From positions 24,417,012 to 24,481,011 of the forward strand of contig NC_087066.1 of the NCBI RefSeq assembly GCF_963678635.1: a stretch of 64,000 bases of DNA, written 5' to 3'. The notes below the pieces were generated by a model, which saw only the letters and a list, made by a program, of their open reading frames with translations, did no database searches and was not told the origin of the DNA. Every line of letters begins with the position of its first letter. The stretch's first letter is position 1. Below are positions 32,061 through 44,551 of this stretch, piece by piece. The DNA comes from Symsagittifera roscoffensis. Taxonomy: Eukaryota > Xenacoelomorpha > Acoela > Convolutidae. The position numbers and the translations under genes are program-made.

Positions 32061-33461
32061 TAAAATTAAGTTTTTTTTGCTGTGCGTTAAATTTCTATCT
32101 GTTTGAAAATAAAAGTTTTTTGCGAGAATAGATTACACTGAAAGATTTAAATAATCATTTCCAATTTTTGTTCCGACCATTGTTTTTTTTTCATTATGCC
32201 AGTAGTGTCAATGCGCAAACTAAAAACACTTATTGTGGTTCAGTTGGTTTTCTAGCTCGTTTTGTTTCTTCTATTTACATTTTGCGGTTGGACTTTTCTT
32301 ATGACTTTTATTTTTTATATGATTTTTTATTGGCTAATATGACTTTTTTTAATATGACTTTTTATTGACTTTTATTTTTAATATTTAAAATTCACTTCAA
32401 GGAATAAAAATGAAAATTTTGATTATGCTGTCTCAAACTGGGCTAGTTTTATCAAAAAGCATCATACAAGAAAAATTCTTGAATTTGAAACAGCTTTCAG
32501 GAAGATGATTTTTGGTTTAAAAATACTTCAAAAATGCAAAAGTGTCTCATATTTCGGTTTATTTGTGTTCTTGACAATTTTTTCAACTTTATATTGGCTC
32601 TGTTTTTCCATATTTTTTCAAAAACATTTTATCCCAGCTTCTGGTTCAGTTTTTGTCTTTGATTTTTTAAAATTACGCATCTGACATTTTCAATTGTAAA
32701 GATTGCGTATTTAAATTTATTTGTATTTTCCACTTATTTATAAAACTTTTCACAAAAATTTTTGATTTTTCGGTTCATGAGCAGGGAATTTTTACCCATG
32801 CGATTAATTTTCTCGCATTTAGAGTTGTTGGGTTGTTACCGCTACCTAATGTTTGTTGAGATGCAATGTCAACGTTCAGTTGACTTATTTGGCATTTTGT
32901 TTTTGTGAAAAATGATTTTTATTCCAGACAAATCGATGCAAATATATGAAAGTGTTTGTAGATTTAGCTTTTCACTCAACATAGCGCCGTTATTCTCATA
33001 TTCTGTCTGCTAGTGTTTTGTGCTATACTACTGTTGTATTCCAATTTTTCTGCTTTATGGTTGTCGACTCTTGTCCTCTTGAAAAATCTTAATGAATGTC
33101 ACAATGAACTTTTTTAAATTATTTTTTTAATTTTTGTTTTTCTAATTCCTCATTCAATTTTGTCTTCGCTCGAAGTCTTTGCTTTTTTAGCGTCTTGCAG
33201 TTTTACTCTTATGCTTGTTGTATCGCAAGTAATGCGAAGCTCAGCTTCCTCTGTTGAAAAAAATTTTGTTTCGAAAATTTTAATTATTTGGTAGGTGCAC
33301 TTGGGTATGGAGTAATTTTAATGTAAAATGTATAATACCAATTCGTACTTGATAAAAATACTCAGAGCAAAGTCAAATGTGTAGTTTGAAGTTGTCTTTT
33401 GTGAACACGATATCAAATATCTCTATACAGAACAGACATTTCCGAAGTAGTAAGTAATATT
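32061..33461. other. AT-rich stretch downstream of the TARP-like gene
   Basis: Contains a HINE family 2 5' end near 32170 (TGTTCCGACCATTG) and a SINE-like tail near 33220 ('atgcgaagctcagcttcc'). It should include the 3' UTR of the minus-strand gene ending at 33462; no clear AATAAA could be fixed. No coding region. Confidence 0.5.
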
Positions 33462-36400
33462 CTACACTGTTGTGTCGTTGACCAAGAATGATTTAGCACC
33501 ACCACCCCCGATTCCCGCTGAGCCGATCCCTCCGCCGCCTTGAGTAGCGACAAGTGCCATATTTCCTCCTAATGGAGCTATAAGATGCTGGGGAGTAGCG
33601 AAAACAGGGAAATTGTTGCCGGGAATGTTTCCGTTGCAGTACCCAACGTTGTTTCCGGTCACGCCCTGGACCTGAGGTGGACTGGAAGCACTGGATGAGA
33701 TTGAACTCTGTTTCTGGATTCTGATTGGTAAAGGGTGTTGGAACCCAATGGTATGGCTGTCGGCTAAGTGGCTCTGTTCGGCCAGGAGAACGGGAGTGAA
33801 GTTTGTGAGCGAGGATGTCTGCTGAAGTGTTTGTTGTTGGCAGTCGAGAGTTGCGTTCGAATCCATCGCGTTCCTGTTAGCCGATGAGACAGACATTGAA
33901 CTCATAGGAATCATCGCAACTGACGAGGATGGACGAGATGGCAAAGATGAACCCGAATGACCTCCGACGTGGTTGTTAGGAAGTTGTGACGTCATGGCTG
34001 GTATCACGTAATGCTCGCCGTAAATGTTGTTTGTTGTTACGTATGTGCCAAGAGAGGAGAATTGGTTGGCGGAGAGTTTTGACGACGTCTCAAGAGTGGG
34101 ATCGAACCCATTGACGTTTGAGTTCTGGTTTGGAAAGAAATTGTGCACGCTGTTGCTGTGAACAATAGCCGTGTGCGGGAAGTTGGTTTTTGGAGTGGCA
34201 TTTTGGGAAGAGTTGTTGGCATCATAGCTGGCCTCTTTTTGACAGGCGTTGTTGCTATCCTGGATAATCTGTTTGGCGATGCGAAGTAACTCATTGTAAA
34301 AGTAAATACAAAGAACGGCTGATATTTCGGTGAATCCGAAACTAATTGTGGCCATGTAGAAACTCCAGCCATAGTAATAAAGTGCAACTGTGTTTTCCTC
34401 TTTCTTGTTCATCTGGCCTAACTCGTCGTTCGTCCTGTTGATGTAGCACATTAGGCCGACCACGTTCAATAAGCCTGAAACAAGGCATGTGGACAAGTTA
34501 AACTTGGTTATTATTCCGACCACTTCATGAAAGGGCATTGTTTTTTTCCAGCCGATTTTGAGTACGCCACAAAATGCTCGTCGGCGGTCAAGTGTGGTGT
34601 CGTACTAAAGTAATTGTATTTGGTGATTTGGATTCTAAAATAGTCTTAGTTGGGAAAAACTAGTGTGATTTTATTGTTTTTAGTATGGAAATTTCTCTCT
34701 ACTATTAACTGGTTTTTGCGAATTTTTTTAAATCTCCTTTCATTTAAAAAAAATAAAATTTGAAAACAAAAATTAAATTGAAAAATCAAATTTTTTGAAA
34801 ATTTGAATTTCTTTTTCCCCTTGCAACCGGCTATTAGCCATTTTTCTCGTAAATAACTTTAATCACAGAATCTCCAAGTTGGTCTTCCAATCTGTATTTT
34901 CGTCAATCAGAAGACAGATTTTGAGCATGTCTGAGTTTTAAAATACCCGTTTTTTTCTTAAGTTGTCATACGCTGTTTGTAAATTACCAACCCCGATTTG
35001 TTGAAGTTTCGTTATCATTTTTTTTACTTAATCTGCTCCAAAGGTTTCTGCGTATCTTATACCGGCTTTGGGGCCTCTAAATGCGTCGTACGAGCGATTT
35101 ATTTTCCTAAGTGTGTTTGTGTGTGTTTTGAGGGAAGGGACTTAAGATATTTTATTGTCGTTTTTTTTAAGTAATTTTTTTTCCGGCTTATTGGGTGTTC
35201 GCTCAGTTATTGTCGGCTTTGTCATCGCTTCTTAAATCTTTGCTGCTATACTTATGAAACGTTCAATTTTCCTTCTTGATATGTTTTTCTCAAAAGGGCT
35301 TTTGTTCATGACAACTTTCGACAAATATGTGAAATTTATGATAGATATAATTTTTGGCATTTTTTCTTCAATTTTTTTTGAAACCGGTCGTCTTGTTTTC
35401 ATTTTATGCGCACTAATTTCAATGGCTATGTTTTTGTTGTGTAACAAAGTTCTGCTATGTTCACATTGTATGGTCATGACTTTGCTATTTGCACAGCAGC
35501 TGTCTATCCTTGTTAGATTTTTTTGATATCGTTGTTCATCGATGCTTTAAAAGCAGTTTTAGCTGATGGTGCGTTTAGCTGATGGTCTTCAAACGAAAAA
35601 TCTAATGTACATTTTTACACAAGCAAAGCTTGTTTTATAGAATGAACTATCTTTTTTCCAAGCTAAGTCGCGAATTTTGTTGCCACAAAATATATTCATT
35701 TTAAAAGTACTCGTTTTGATCAATAACTAGCTATTAAGTTTACAGCCAATGCTAAGGATATTAACACAGACTATTATATTACAAATAGAGCTTTAGCTTC
35801 AAGGTATCATGGATCTATAGCGTAGAGGTTGGGAAGGAGACCCACAACAAAATAAAAGGGTTCAAACCTGGGAAGGGTCGGATGTTTTTAATGAACTTTT
35901 TCGTATGCTAGTTAAAATGCGTCCGCTCTATAAGTTGAGGCATGTTAGTAGGTAATTTTTTTTTTCAAATTGTCTGGTACTGCTAATTAGTCATAATTAG
36001 CTTGCGTAACTTAGCAATTATATAGACTCATAATTGGCGTGCGTCATTTGAGAAATTTTACTCAAAGTTTTACTCATTCAGTTTTTCCCAGTAGCGTTAT
36101 CGGTCATATTTTTGCTTGTGTATGCGAAGTGCAACTTCGCCTCTGTGTTAAAATTTCATTCGATGTGTTTTTCGTTTCTGCTGTATAGTTGTGATTGTGG
36201 GGTCCCTGCTAAGGCCAATTGTGAAAGAAGGGTCCAGATCACTCTGGCTATAATTATTAAGTGCCAATGAATGTAGTGAAGCCACTTCTTAGGTCAAGTC
36301 CATTGTTTTTGTTACTTTTTCAGGAAGAAGTTATAAAGTTATTTCACACCAAATTTGACCTTCATTTGCTTAAAGGAAGACAAATTACGCTCTTCAATTA

Positions 36401-39400
36401 CGAACGCGGAAATGGCGCAAAAAACTTGAACTACTTCTAGCTTATAATTGGATTGTAAGATTTTTCAGCGGTTTAACAAATTGTTTTTGATTGATGTTTT
36501 CAAAACGTTTTTTTTTGTTTTCCTTGCGTTCATTGACACGTTTCCAATTGTCTCATGGCTATATTTAGTAAAGCCAGTGGTTAGTTTTTGATTGGTTACT
36601 GACCTGAAGTGACGTAGAAGAGGGATGCGAAGAGGAGACTGGTGCGTCTGTTTTTGGACCAGAAGCCATAGAAGCAGGCCACAGTGGCCACTACCAGGGT
36701 CACTGCACTCACCACAGGGAACACCAACGACAACAGAGTGATGTCTGCATCAAATAAATTACCGTTTTTGTCATTTATTATCACTATCAATATTGAAATG
36801 GATCGTAAGGAAAAGAACTGGCCAAGATTGGCAAATAGTTTGCAACTATCGGTAGTCCGTCGTAGTGTAACTAACGGATATTTAATCCCCATAGTTTTCT
36901 AACTTAGTAAAGAGCTAATTTTGGTCCGATAGTATCTAATATCTTGACATCGGAGTTACTACTGCCGCAGTGTTGACTCACAGTATGCATTGATGGCGTT
37001 GTTGTCACTCGTGTTCTCAATGTTGGGAAGCACAATACCCTGACACCCGTAGATTGGATCTGAAGCAAAACAAGAACAATTTATATTTATACCGTCAACA
37101 CTTCGCTTGGGTCTTTTTCACCTTCTATTCATAAAGAACTCCTGTCTTGTCAAATGCGCTTATTCTGTAGGTCACACATGGGCGATGACGATTTGCGGTT
37201 AGAAGGATTTTTTTTAAAAAAGCATCATGAAAACAGTAAAAGTTCGAAGACAATTATTAGCTCAGAGAATGACCTTTCCTTTAAATTTCATCGAAGCTAT
37301 TTTTCAACTTCAAAAGTGACATGTAATTTGGACGGTAGAAATCAAGACCAGTTGTATTGATATAATAGGACTAAACGTATCACTGCATTTAGTGCGAGCG
37401 GGGCAGCAATCTAACTGCCGGCGTATCAGCTCCGATGACGCGTATTGTCCGTCTGAGCTCAGTTGGTATGCATTGCCCTCCTTTGATTTACCATCCCCCC
37501 TTACATACTCCGACCGGTTTGAAGAAAGCACTGAACAAAACAATTCAATTCTCAACATCATTCGTGCCCCAGTAGCCTCAAGTTCATTCGGCAGAAATAT
37601 CCCTTATGTGAACATAGCAGATATGTTTGACACTATTGTGTAAACTACATGTTCGCCAGTGGTATATTTCTACAGTTTGGGAAGTTTATTCCGTAGGTGT
37701 ATTGGCGTTGTGGGGGCGTAAGTACAACCCCTTAAGGAAAAGATTCCCAATTTTTGAGAGGTGCTCGTAACGTATGGGATCGATATCTTTTTGCTCTGTA
37801 CTTGGCGTGCTGTTTTGTGCCCAGTATATTTGTTGTTGTTTGTTCTTTATTTTTCTGATCTCAGGAGGTTAGACTTCGATTGATCACTCTTTTATTTTTA
37901 TCTCACTTTATCTTTTATACCTTTATGGCGGAAAACAGCTCCTTGCCTCAGGGTGAATTTTGGAATGACGACTGTTTGTTATGATTGTGAACAGATTTAT
38001 ATTCGCATTGGGCCAAATTGAATTTCGGAGAAACTATGACAAGCATTGAAGTTTGAAAAAGAAAAGGCAATATGGTGCAAAGTATTCTGGCTTGATCAAT
38101 GGAAAATGTATAATGTGCTCAAGATGTTTTATAAGAAAGCGTGACATGATAATTTTTAAGTCCTGGGTTCCTTAGAAGATCTTTGAAAGGATAGTTGACA
38201 ATTCGTTCCTAAGAGCTTGTCACTATAAACCGGCTGATAATCAAAAGAAAAGATTTTAAACAAAAGATGTGTGTGCCGACCACTGAAAGTGGTAAGAAAC
38301 TCCGGCTCCAGATGTTTTTCTTTCACGCTAAATCAGAAACGACAAACAAACGTCAGATGGAGTCCAGAGGTATATCATATCCAAGCGCTTTCAGTCGTTA
38401 TTTCAGCGATGTATGAGAAAACTCGAAAAAGTATATTTAATATAAAATATTGATTTTTTAATGTTAATTAGGCTGTTGTAGTAAGTTGATTTTGGATCTC
38501 TTATTAGTGCAGAACTTCTGCCATGGCGGATGTTTAACAAACCGCCATACCTTGATGCCGAAGTTACGTCATAATAACGTTCATTTCATCAGAACTACGT
38601 AGCAATTGCATAACAACAGCGACAAGCTGTTGCTATGCAGCATAACAGTATATATTTTCGTCTTGTTGGCCTACCACCGTCTGACACGGAAATACCGTTA
38701 AAAGGTTTTGACCACAACGATCGCTGCAAAACATGAAGTGTTAGATTTTTAAAATATATATTTGCTGCTGCATATTTTGGCCAGACGAAGGGAAAAGTAA
38801 CCAGAAACAAAATTGAAAAATTTCCGACCGTTTTTTTATTGATTTTTGCAACGATATCTGTGATCGAAGCCTTTTTTTTCGGCTACTTGCACTGCGACCG
38901 GCTGCTTTATTGACAAAAAGCTAGAAAACTATAGGTAGACAATTTTAGCTACGTTTTCGAATTTGCGATCACCACCCCCCTAAATTGCACCCCCCTTCCC
39001 CCCAATCAATTTACGGGAGATGAAATACCGGTTTTTCAGAAATTGTCTTAGAGAGCAAAATAGTTTGATCTAAATAGTCAAAAAAAATAATCGATACCAA
39101 TATATGCTTAATATTTTACGCTATTAACAGGATAAAATAGCTATTTGGTATACAAAAAATTCCTCCAGCAGTATATATGCGAAATTAATTTTCAAAATTA
39201 ATACATGATTGAGGAGGACATTCTACGGTGCGGCATTTAGGGGGGGGGGGGCAGATTGTACGGTTGAACCCGAATTTGTTTTTTGGGCAACGTTCACCCT
39301 AGATTAGTGTTTGTATGAACTTTTTTGAATCTTTTCTGTAATCATTTTAATCGCTTTAAATTATAGTCGATTGAAACCAAATTACAAATGTAATGAACAG

Positions 39401-42400
39401 TAATTTTTGTTGAATGAATAATTTCGCACAATAGTTTGCGCACTCATTTGACCATGCCAAAGCAGAAATTTCATCATTTTCGATGTGGCCAAATTGGTCT
39501 GAAAATAAAAACAATCTTTTTTTCTGGGCTCAGTTTTTTTTGTTTATTGGGAGTTCGAATCACGGCGGAAAGAGCTTTTATATGATACCAAATTTGACCC
39601 CCTACAAAATTTTTTGAGATAGTCGAAATATGTCGGAAAAATGTATCCTACTTCCTAGTTGTTTCCAACTCCGTGAAGTGGTCGGAATAACAAGAGCTGT
39701 TTAAATTTGCGATAACTTCATTCAACTGACATTCAAAAAGCATAAATATTGTGCAGTGTTTCATCTTTTGATAGTTACTTTAGTTAGATTAATTAATAGC
39801 TCCTTAAAAACCAACAAGCCTTTGCGAAATACTGCATAAAACATTTGATTTTTTTTTCATCTAATTATTGTCTGTATGGCACAGTTACCGGATATTCTAT
39901 TACACGAGGAGTTTTCTCTGTGATCGACTGCGTTCAAATTAATATCTTAGGTCATTCCTACTTCTCAGAGGTCAATTAGAGAACAAATATTTAGCAAAAC
40001 ATTTTCTAAACTAAATTCCTGTCTTTTTTTACTCTACTCAATATCTTTCGCTGTTTTTTTTATTTCCTAGTAAGTGAAAAACGATTTTCTGCCCAATCAT
40101 TATTCACTTAAAAGTAAGCTCAAATTTGTTTTTATCTTTTTTTCAAAGAAGTTTCGCGAGCCAGTCTGGAAATGGTTTGATTTTTTTGTTGAAGAAATTT
40201 TTTCTTTTATCTCTCAATGCGGAAATTCGATGAAGTTAGGAGAATGAGTTCTGGTCGCAACGCTCTTATACATATCGCCAAGTCTCGTGCGATCTAGAAA
40301 AATAGTCAATGCGAAAGTAGATAGACTTGATTATGAACAGTAATCACTTAGTTGAGTGATATTTTTCCTCAAGGAAACGAAGGGGAATTGTGAGAATTGT
40401 TCTGAAGATGAATATACCCGCAGGATGTATGCCTAGCAATTTTCTGGCGCGCCCAAAAACAAAAGTCGGCTATCGAAATAAGATATGAGCATCTGTGTAA
40501 CAAAGCGAAAGTGCAGCAATAGTGATTGATTTTGTTCTGTTGGCAAAACTGCTGACATGGAAAGAGTCAATGAACAGTTTCCTCCATTCTAGCCCCGAAG
40601 AATTATTATTATCAGCCTCTTCAGTTCGAGAGGTTCTTCCGTTGGAGAGAAAGCAACCAGTCAAGCAGTCCCTATACTACACTTTTTGTCATTTTACCCC
40701 CAAGTTGTTAGTTTCTATTCTTGTAAATGTAGTTAAATTTGCTTCTATGGTATGAAAATGTGCATGTTTCTGAGAATATGGTTGTCAAGTTTTACTAATT
40801 AGGTCTCGCTGGCAAGTCAATGAAATGCATAGTTTTTTAGTCTACCAGAACAGATAGCATTGAACCTTCGTATACATTCATGCTTGCTTCCAAATGCTAC
40901 GTTAGATTGCGATATTTTGCAGTCTGCTTTTTTACTGATTAGCATTCACTAGATACTCTGACAGAAATCGGAGCCCAAATTTGCCCAAAAGGGGAGGGGC
41001 GGGCGGAGTCTGATTTGTGAATAGAATGAATTGAGAAGGGCGACAGGTTTATAATTGATTGGCACTAGCCCAAGTAATTCAAAGGCATAATTAAGCTGCC
41101 ATTTGAGAGCTCTCCAAACCACGTGAGAGCCCCTTTGGAACCAACTGTTGGAATGCCGGCCAGCAAATCGACCAACCGCTCATTAAATTAACTCCCCCTA
41201 AATCGAATTATCCCCCCACTCGCGTATCCTATTTGCCTACTTTTATGATACCGATGAACAACTCATTTCAATCTGAAAAACTAACTTCGAAAGCTTTACA
41301 TAGCAGATCAATAATCTTTTGCTTCTGTCTTGTGGAGTTTCGGCTAGATGAAAAGCTGTTAGGATTCCAGGTTTTACAGACACTTTCCACAAATAGTCCT
41401 GATTGATTAGCTCAAGGAGAGTTAGGCCCTCTGATTGTTTTATGGTAAATTGTCTGATAAAACTACACTAGCGAACATTCCAATAGCGCTTTCATTTTAT
41501 GAAAAGTTGAGTATTTTTTAAGAGTAGGTGACATAGCGAACAAGCCTTCCGTTATGTGTCTATATTTTTTTGCACCAAGAGACGATTAAAGTCGAATTCT
41601 CTTCTGATTTTAATTGACTGCTAAATGCATTTATTGCTCGCAAACTACAGGTTCACAAGTAGAAAAAATTTTCAGCGCAAATGTGCATTGCTCTTTTTGA
41701 AGGCACGAAATGCCATATCTGATTCAAAACTTGCGCCTTAAATTGAGGAAAATATCCAAAGCAATTAGGGCAACGTGGAGCTTATGAGGTTACTCAATTT
41801 CTATTGCAAGTCGTCTTCAGATTTTCAAGTGCATTTGTAATTACATTTAAGGCATACACTTGAACTCAATACTATATAGGGAAATAGATTTCTAAATTTG
41901 TTCCACGCCCAGGGGCGGATTTAGGGGGGGGGGGGGCGGCCACCCTGCCAACCCAAAGGTTCCCCTCTTTGTACTAGTTTGTTTGAGATATCTATATTCG
42001 GTGATGGTCCCTAAAAATTTTCTAAAGGCGCCTTTGGCACCACCAATATACTTATTTTGAGGGGGGAGGTGGTGGGGGGTGGGGTTTGGAGCGCGCGCCG
42101 AAAAAAACTGAGTTTTTTGGTTAAAATTTTGCATTTCAAAAAATGCCTTTTGTTGGCCCGTTTTTTCAAAATTTTGCCTGCGGCGCAAAAAAATTACCAT
42201 AACACGGAACAGGTTTTTTAAATGCTTTGGGAGAGCTCGGCAAATCACTTAGGTCGACTTAAAAAAAAGGTCGACAAAATTTTCAAAAATGTTTTAAAAA
42301 TCCCCCCCCCCCCCTCGAGAAAATCCTCGAAGTCAGGTTAATTTTTTTTGAACTTCAAACAATCAGAATGTGTCGGTGGGTTCTAATTTGTGTCATGTGT

Positions 42401-44319
42401 CATGTTCATGATTAGGGGCGGATCTAGGATTTTCTCGAGGGGGGGCGGATCTTCAAAAAATTTTCGAAAATTTTGTCGACCTTTTTTTTTTTTTTAGGTC
42501 GACCAAATTGATTTTTCGAGCTCTCCCAAAGCACTGTTTTGTCCCTATTTTCGCCAAATTTTCTGCGCCACAGGCAAAATTTTGAAAAAATAGGCCAAAA
42601 AAGGCGTTTTTAGGCACTTTTTGGAAAATTTTGACCGAAACATTGTTTTTTCGACGCGCTCGCTCCCCTGTCGAAATTAGTATATATTGGCGCCAAAGGC
42701 GCCCTTAGAAAAATCTTAATTGCGTGATTTTTTTAAAAAAAATTACCGAGCCCAGTATTGTTCATGTGCTTGATTTTTCACCCATCCTTTTTCCAATGCA
42801 AGCGATTGTTTCAACACTGTCAGAGAAATCTTTTCTGGTGGGCAAGTTAGCCCTGTTGTCACTGGAGGGAATGGAATGTTAACTAGCCAAGTAATTAGAA
42901 GTGACGTTTTGCATTTTAATTTCCCCTTCCAACCAATTCCCACCCCGTCAAACCCCAGTCCCCTACCCTAGCCCGACTACTTATTTCTTCACTCGACCAA
43001 GGCAGCAAGCCAAAAGCAGGCCGGCAAATAGTGTTGAAAGTGCAGCACGGGCACTGACCATTTTCTTTTTTTGCTTGCTTCAATGATTGCTAATCTGTCG
43101 TGGAAAGGCCTAACTGGTATTAGCGCAAATAAATATTGAACATATTGAAGGGTGAACAAATTTTCGAGGAAACCTTTTCGCTAATTCGAACGCTAATTTT
43201 GAAATGAAATAAAAAAAATGATCAAAATTTATTTTTTTTATGCAACCTAGTGGTGAGGATATTTGAATTTTTGACCATGGACTAGCACCGGAAAAAATGT
43301 TGAATCGGAGAATTTTATGCTGCTTGCTCCGCAACAGAAACACTTTTTTAGAGACATTTTAAGCAGAGACATTTTAAGCAAGAATAATTTTACAAGGAAG
43401 GCTTGTTTTGTGTAAATAGAGTCCCTTCCTTGCCAATGTAAGTCACAAAATTCTGTGTTCAATTTCTATGAACAAATGAGGTTCTATTTTAGCTATCCTT
43501 TCTTAATTAGAGTGGTTTCAATGCAGAGTTTTCTGCAGATTTTGCTTTTTTAGTCTTTTTTTTCAACTTAGTCTTAGTTTTTCTACGGTTTTATTTGTGT
43601 AATTTTGGGCTTTTTTGTTCAGAGCTATTTTTTGTGGTTTTTTGGTTGAATACGAGGTGCAGCTTTGCCTCTGAGTATTAACTTAGTGTTCTAGTAGTTT
43701 TGGTAGTTATGGTGGTGTTAGTAGTAATGATATTAGAAGTAGTAGTAGTGAAAGGTAGTAAGAGTAGACAAGCTGACCTAGGAGGTTGAGTGAATAGCAT
43801 GTGTGGAATAGGCCACTGTTGGACATCTGGAGCACCACCTCACTCGTTTTGTTGACCTTGGTGACCCGGACATACTTCCAGTACTTGGTGGATATAGACA
43901 GCACCAACAGCAGAATACTGCTGGCCACAAACACCACCACAGACAGCAACAGCACAGTGTACCTGCAGCGAGAAAGGGGGAAAATGAAGGGGGAGAATCC
44001 GAGGGAGAAAATTAATGAAAAAATCCCACAAAGAAAGCGTCGTCTCTCCCTATAGGGGAGAGGGAGGACAGGTATAGGAAGGTACACGCTGATTTTTCAA
44101 ATCTATAAACAGTTAAACAGAGGTTTGACCAAAATATAAACATTTACCTTGAGTTAAAAGCGTCTGCTTTCTGTCACGTTATGTAATTAATTTGGGTAGT
44201 AAATTTACTAAGCTGCTTCTGATAAAAAAACTCAATTTTCCTAGATTTGCCTGGAATTGCAGTCTAAATTAGCTACCAATTAAAAAGATGATATTGGCTT
44301 ACCTTTTAATAAACATCAT
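33462..44319 (-). CDS. Stargazin/TARP-like calcium-channel gamma-type tetraspan protein, five exons, 477 aa
   Basis: Minus-strand exons 44319-44303, 43962-43778, 37059-36982, 36744-36604 and 34474-33462 (stop TAG) join with matching phases and canonical GT/AG sites to exactly 478 codons. Four membrane helices lie at about residues 8-29, 96-120, 128-152 and 178-202. The first extracellular loop has the claudin-superfamily signature W34, G-L-F (56-58), C61 and C73, with N-glycosylation sequons at 43 and 83. Y-G-W-S-F-Y at 175-180 before TM4 is typical of CACNG/TARP proteins. The tail (about 270 residues) is Ser/Asn/Gly-rich and ends D-T-T-V, a class I PDZ ligand as in stargazin. Family members modulate AMPA receptors or voltage-gated calcium channels at the plasma membrane; which applies here is inference. 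Intron 2 is 6.7 kb and repeat-filled. The start codon doublet ATGATG leaves a two-residue ambiguity. Confidence 0.9.
34475..36603. other. Intron 4 of the TARP-like gene
   Basis: Minus-strand donor gtcagt at 36603 and acceptor tttcag at 34475. Contains SINE family A copy 3 (35616-36150), a GGCAAACTCCA-type repeat (36290-36560), and HINE-like scraps near 34818 and 35497. No other coding exon. Confidence 0.7.
35616..36150 (+). mobile_element. tRNA-derived SINE, family A, copy 3 (intronic)
   Basis: 5' 'acacaagcaaagcttgt', 'gccaatgctaaggatatta', A-box-like 'tagcgtagaggttgggaag' (35818), B-box-like 'gggttcaaacctggg' (35858), 'tttttcccagtagcgttatc', and the 3' hairpin 'gcgaagtgcaacttcgcctct'. Opposite in strand to the host gene, inside its last intron. 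Confidence 0.75.
37154..37643 (+). pseudogene. Two adjacent small ORFs, possible coding remnant inside the TARP-like intron
   Basis: ORFs 37154-37360 and 37392-37643, in different frames, sit in a segment with higher GC than the intron around it (37380-37640). The second has a mixed, Ser/Pro-containing composition and ends in TAA. No domain is recognised and no paired splice sites are clear. It could be a retrocopy fragment, a conserved non-coding segment or chance. Confidence 0.2.
38272..38460 (+). mobile_element. HINE-like element, family 2, 5' part
   Basis: 'ccgaccactgaaagtggtaa' (hairpin CCACTGAAAGTGG) followed by 'cacgctaaatcagaaacg' and 'gatggagtccagaggtatat'. Matches, inverted, the element in intron 1 of the neighbouring gene (45361-45600). 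Confidence 0.5.
41910..42320 (+). mobile_element. hAT-like MITE, first of a tail-to-tail pair
   Basis: Starts CAGGGGCGGATTTAGG at 41910 with a 12-13 G-run, continues through 'aacccaaaggttccc', 'ctaaaggcgcctttggcacc', 'gcgcgcgccg', 'gggagagctcggcaaatc' and 'aggtcgac', and ends near 'ctcgagaaaatcctcg' without its terminal inverted repeat. CAGGGGCGG is a common hAT terminus. The Pro-rich ORF on its minus strand is an artefact of the element. Confidence 0.6.
42413..42720 (-). mobile_element. hAT-like MITE, second of the pair, inverted
   Basis: Opens with 'aggggcggatctaggatttt' and 'ctcgagggggggcgg', then 'aggtcgaccaaattgatttt', 'gagctctcccaaagc', 'tgcgccacaggcaaaatttt' and 'tatattggcgccaaaggcgc'. 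It is the reverse complement of the neighbour at 41910-42320 over most of its length; its far end is missing. Confidence 0.6.
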
Positions 44320-44551
44320 GATAAGGTAGAGTTGACTTGTTCCGCCTGCTGCTCTTTTTACGGACGGATATTCTGTTTGGCTTTTCTTTGTTTTTCAATT
44401 CGCCACCTTTCATTGAACTCATTTACCTTCCGTCATCCTCATTTACATCTGAAAAATCAAAGTTTTTATTTGAAAATTTCGGAAAGAAATTAATTAACTT
44501 ACGCACTTGATGTTTTCAGATCAATAGAATTGAATTCGTTTTAAACTAAAA
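44320..44551. promoter_or_regulatory. Putative shared promoter between divergent genes
   Basis: The minus-strand TARP-like start codon (44319) and the plus-strand gene start (44552) are 232 bp apart and point away from each other. The gap has no in-frame coding and no recognised repeat. An acceptor-like 'atgttttcag' ends at 44520, so the right gene may have an upstream 5' UTR exon, in which case its promoter lies elsewhere or overlaps the left gene. No TATA box or named motif is claimed. Confidence 0.4.

Larger units (their letters stand above)
37060..43777. other. Intron 2 of the TARP-like gene, 6.7 kb
   Basis: Minus-strand donor gtcagc at 43777 and acceptor cttcag at 37060. Holds two small ORFs (37154-37643), HINE-like pieces (38272-38460, 38885-38915), hAT-like MITEs (41910-42720), a SINE-like tail near 43645 and long AT-rich stretches without signal. 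ORFs on both strands at 40470-40755 look like chance. Confidence 0.65.

Noticed and set aside
34037-34387. 116-codon minus-strand ORF
   Set aside because: Alternative frame of the last exon of the TARP-like gene, whose frame is supported by splice phase and family motifs.
40470-40755. Overlapping ORFs on both strands
   Set aside because: Open on both strands with no domain, no splice sites and no repeat in the window; most likely chance.
41892-42248. 118-codon minus-strand Pro-rich ORF
   Set aside because: It is the reverse of a hAT-like MITE; the Pro runs come from G-tracts and no copy keeps the frame.
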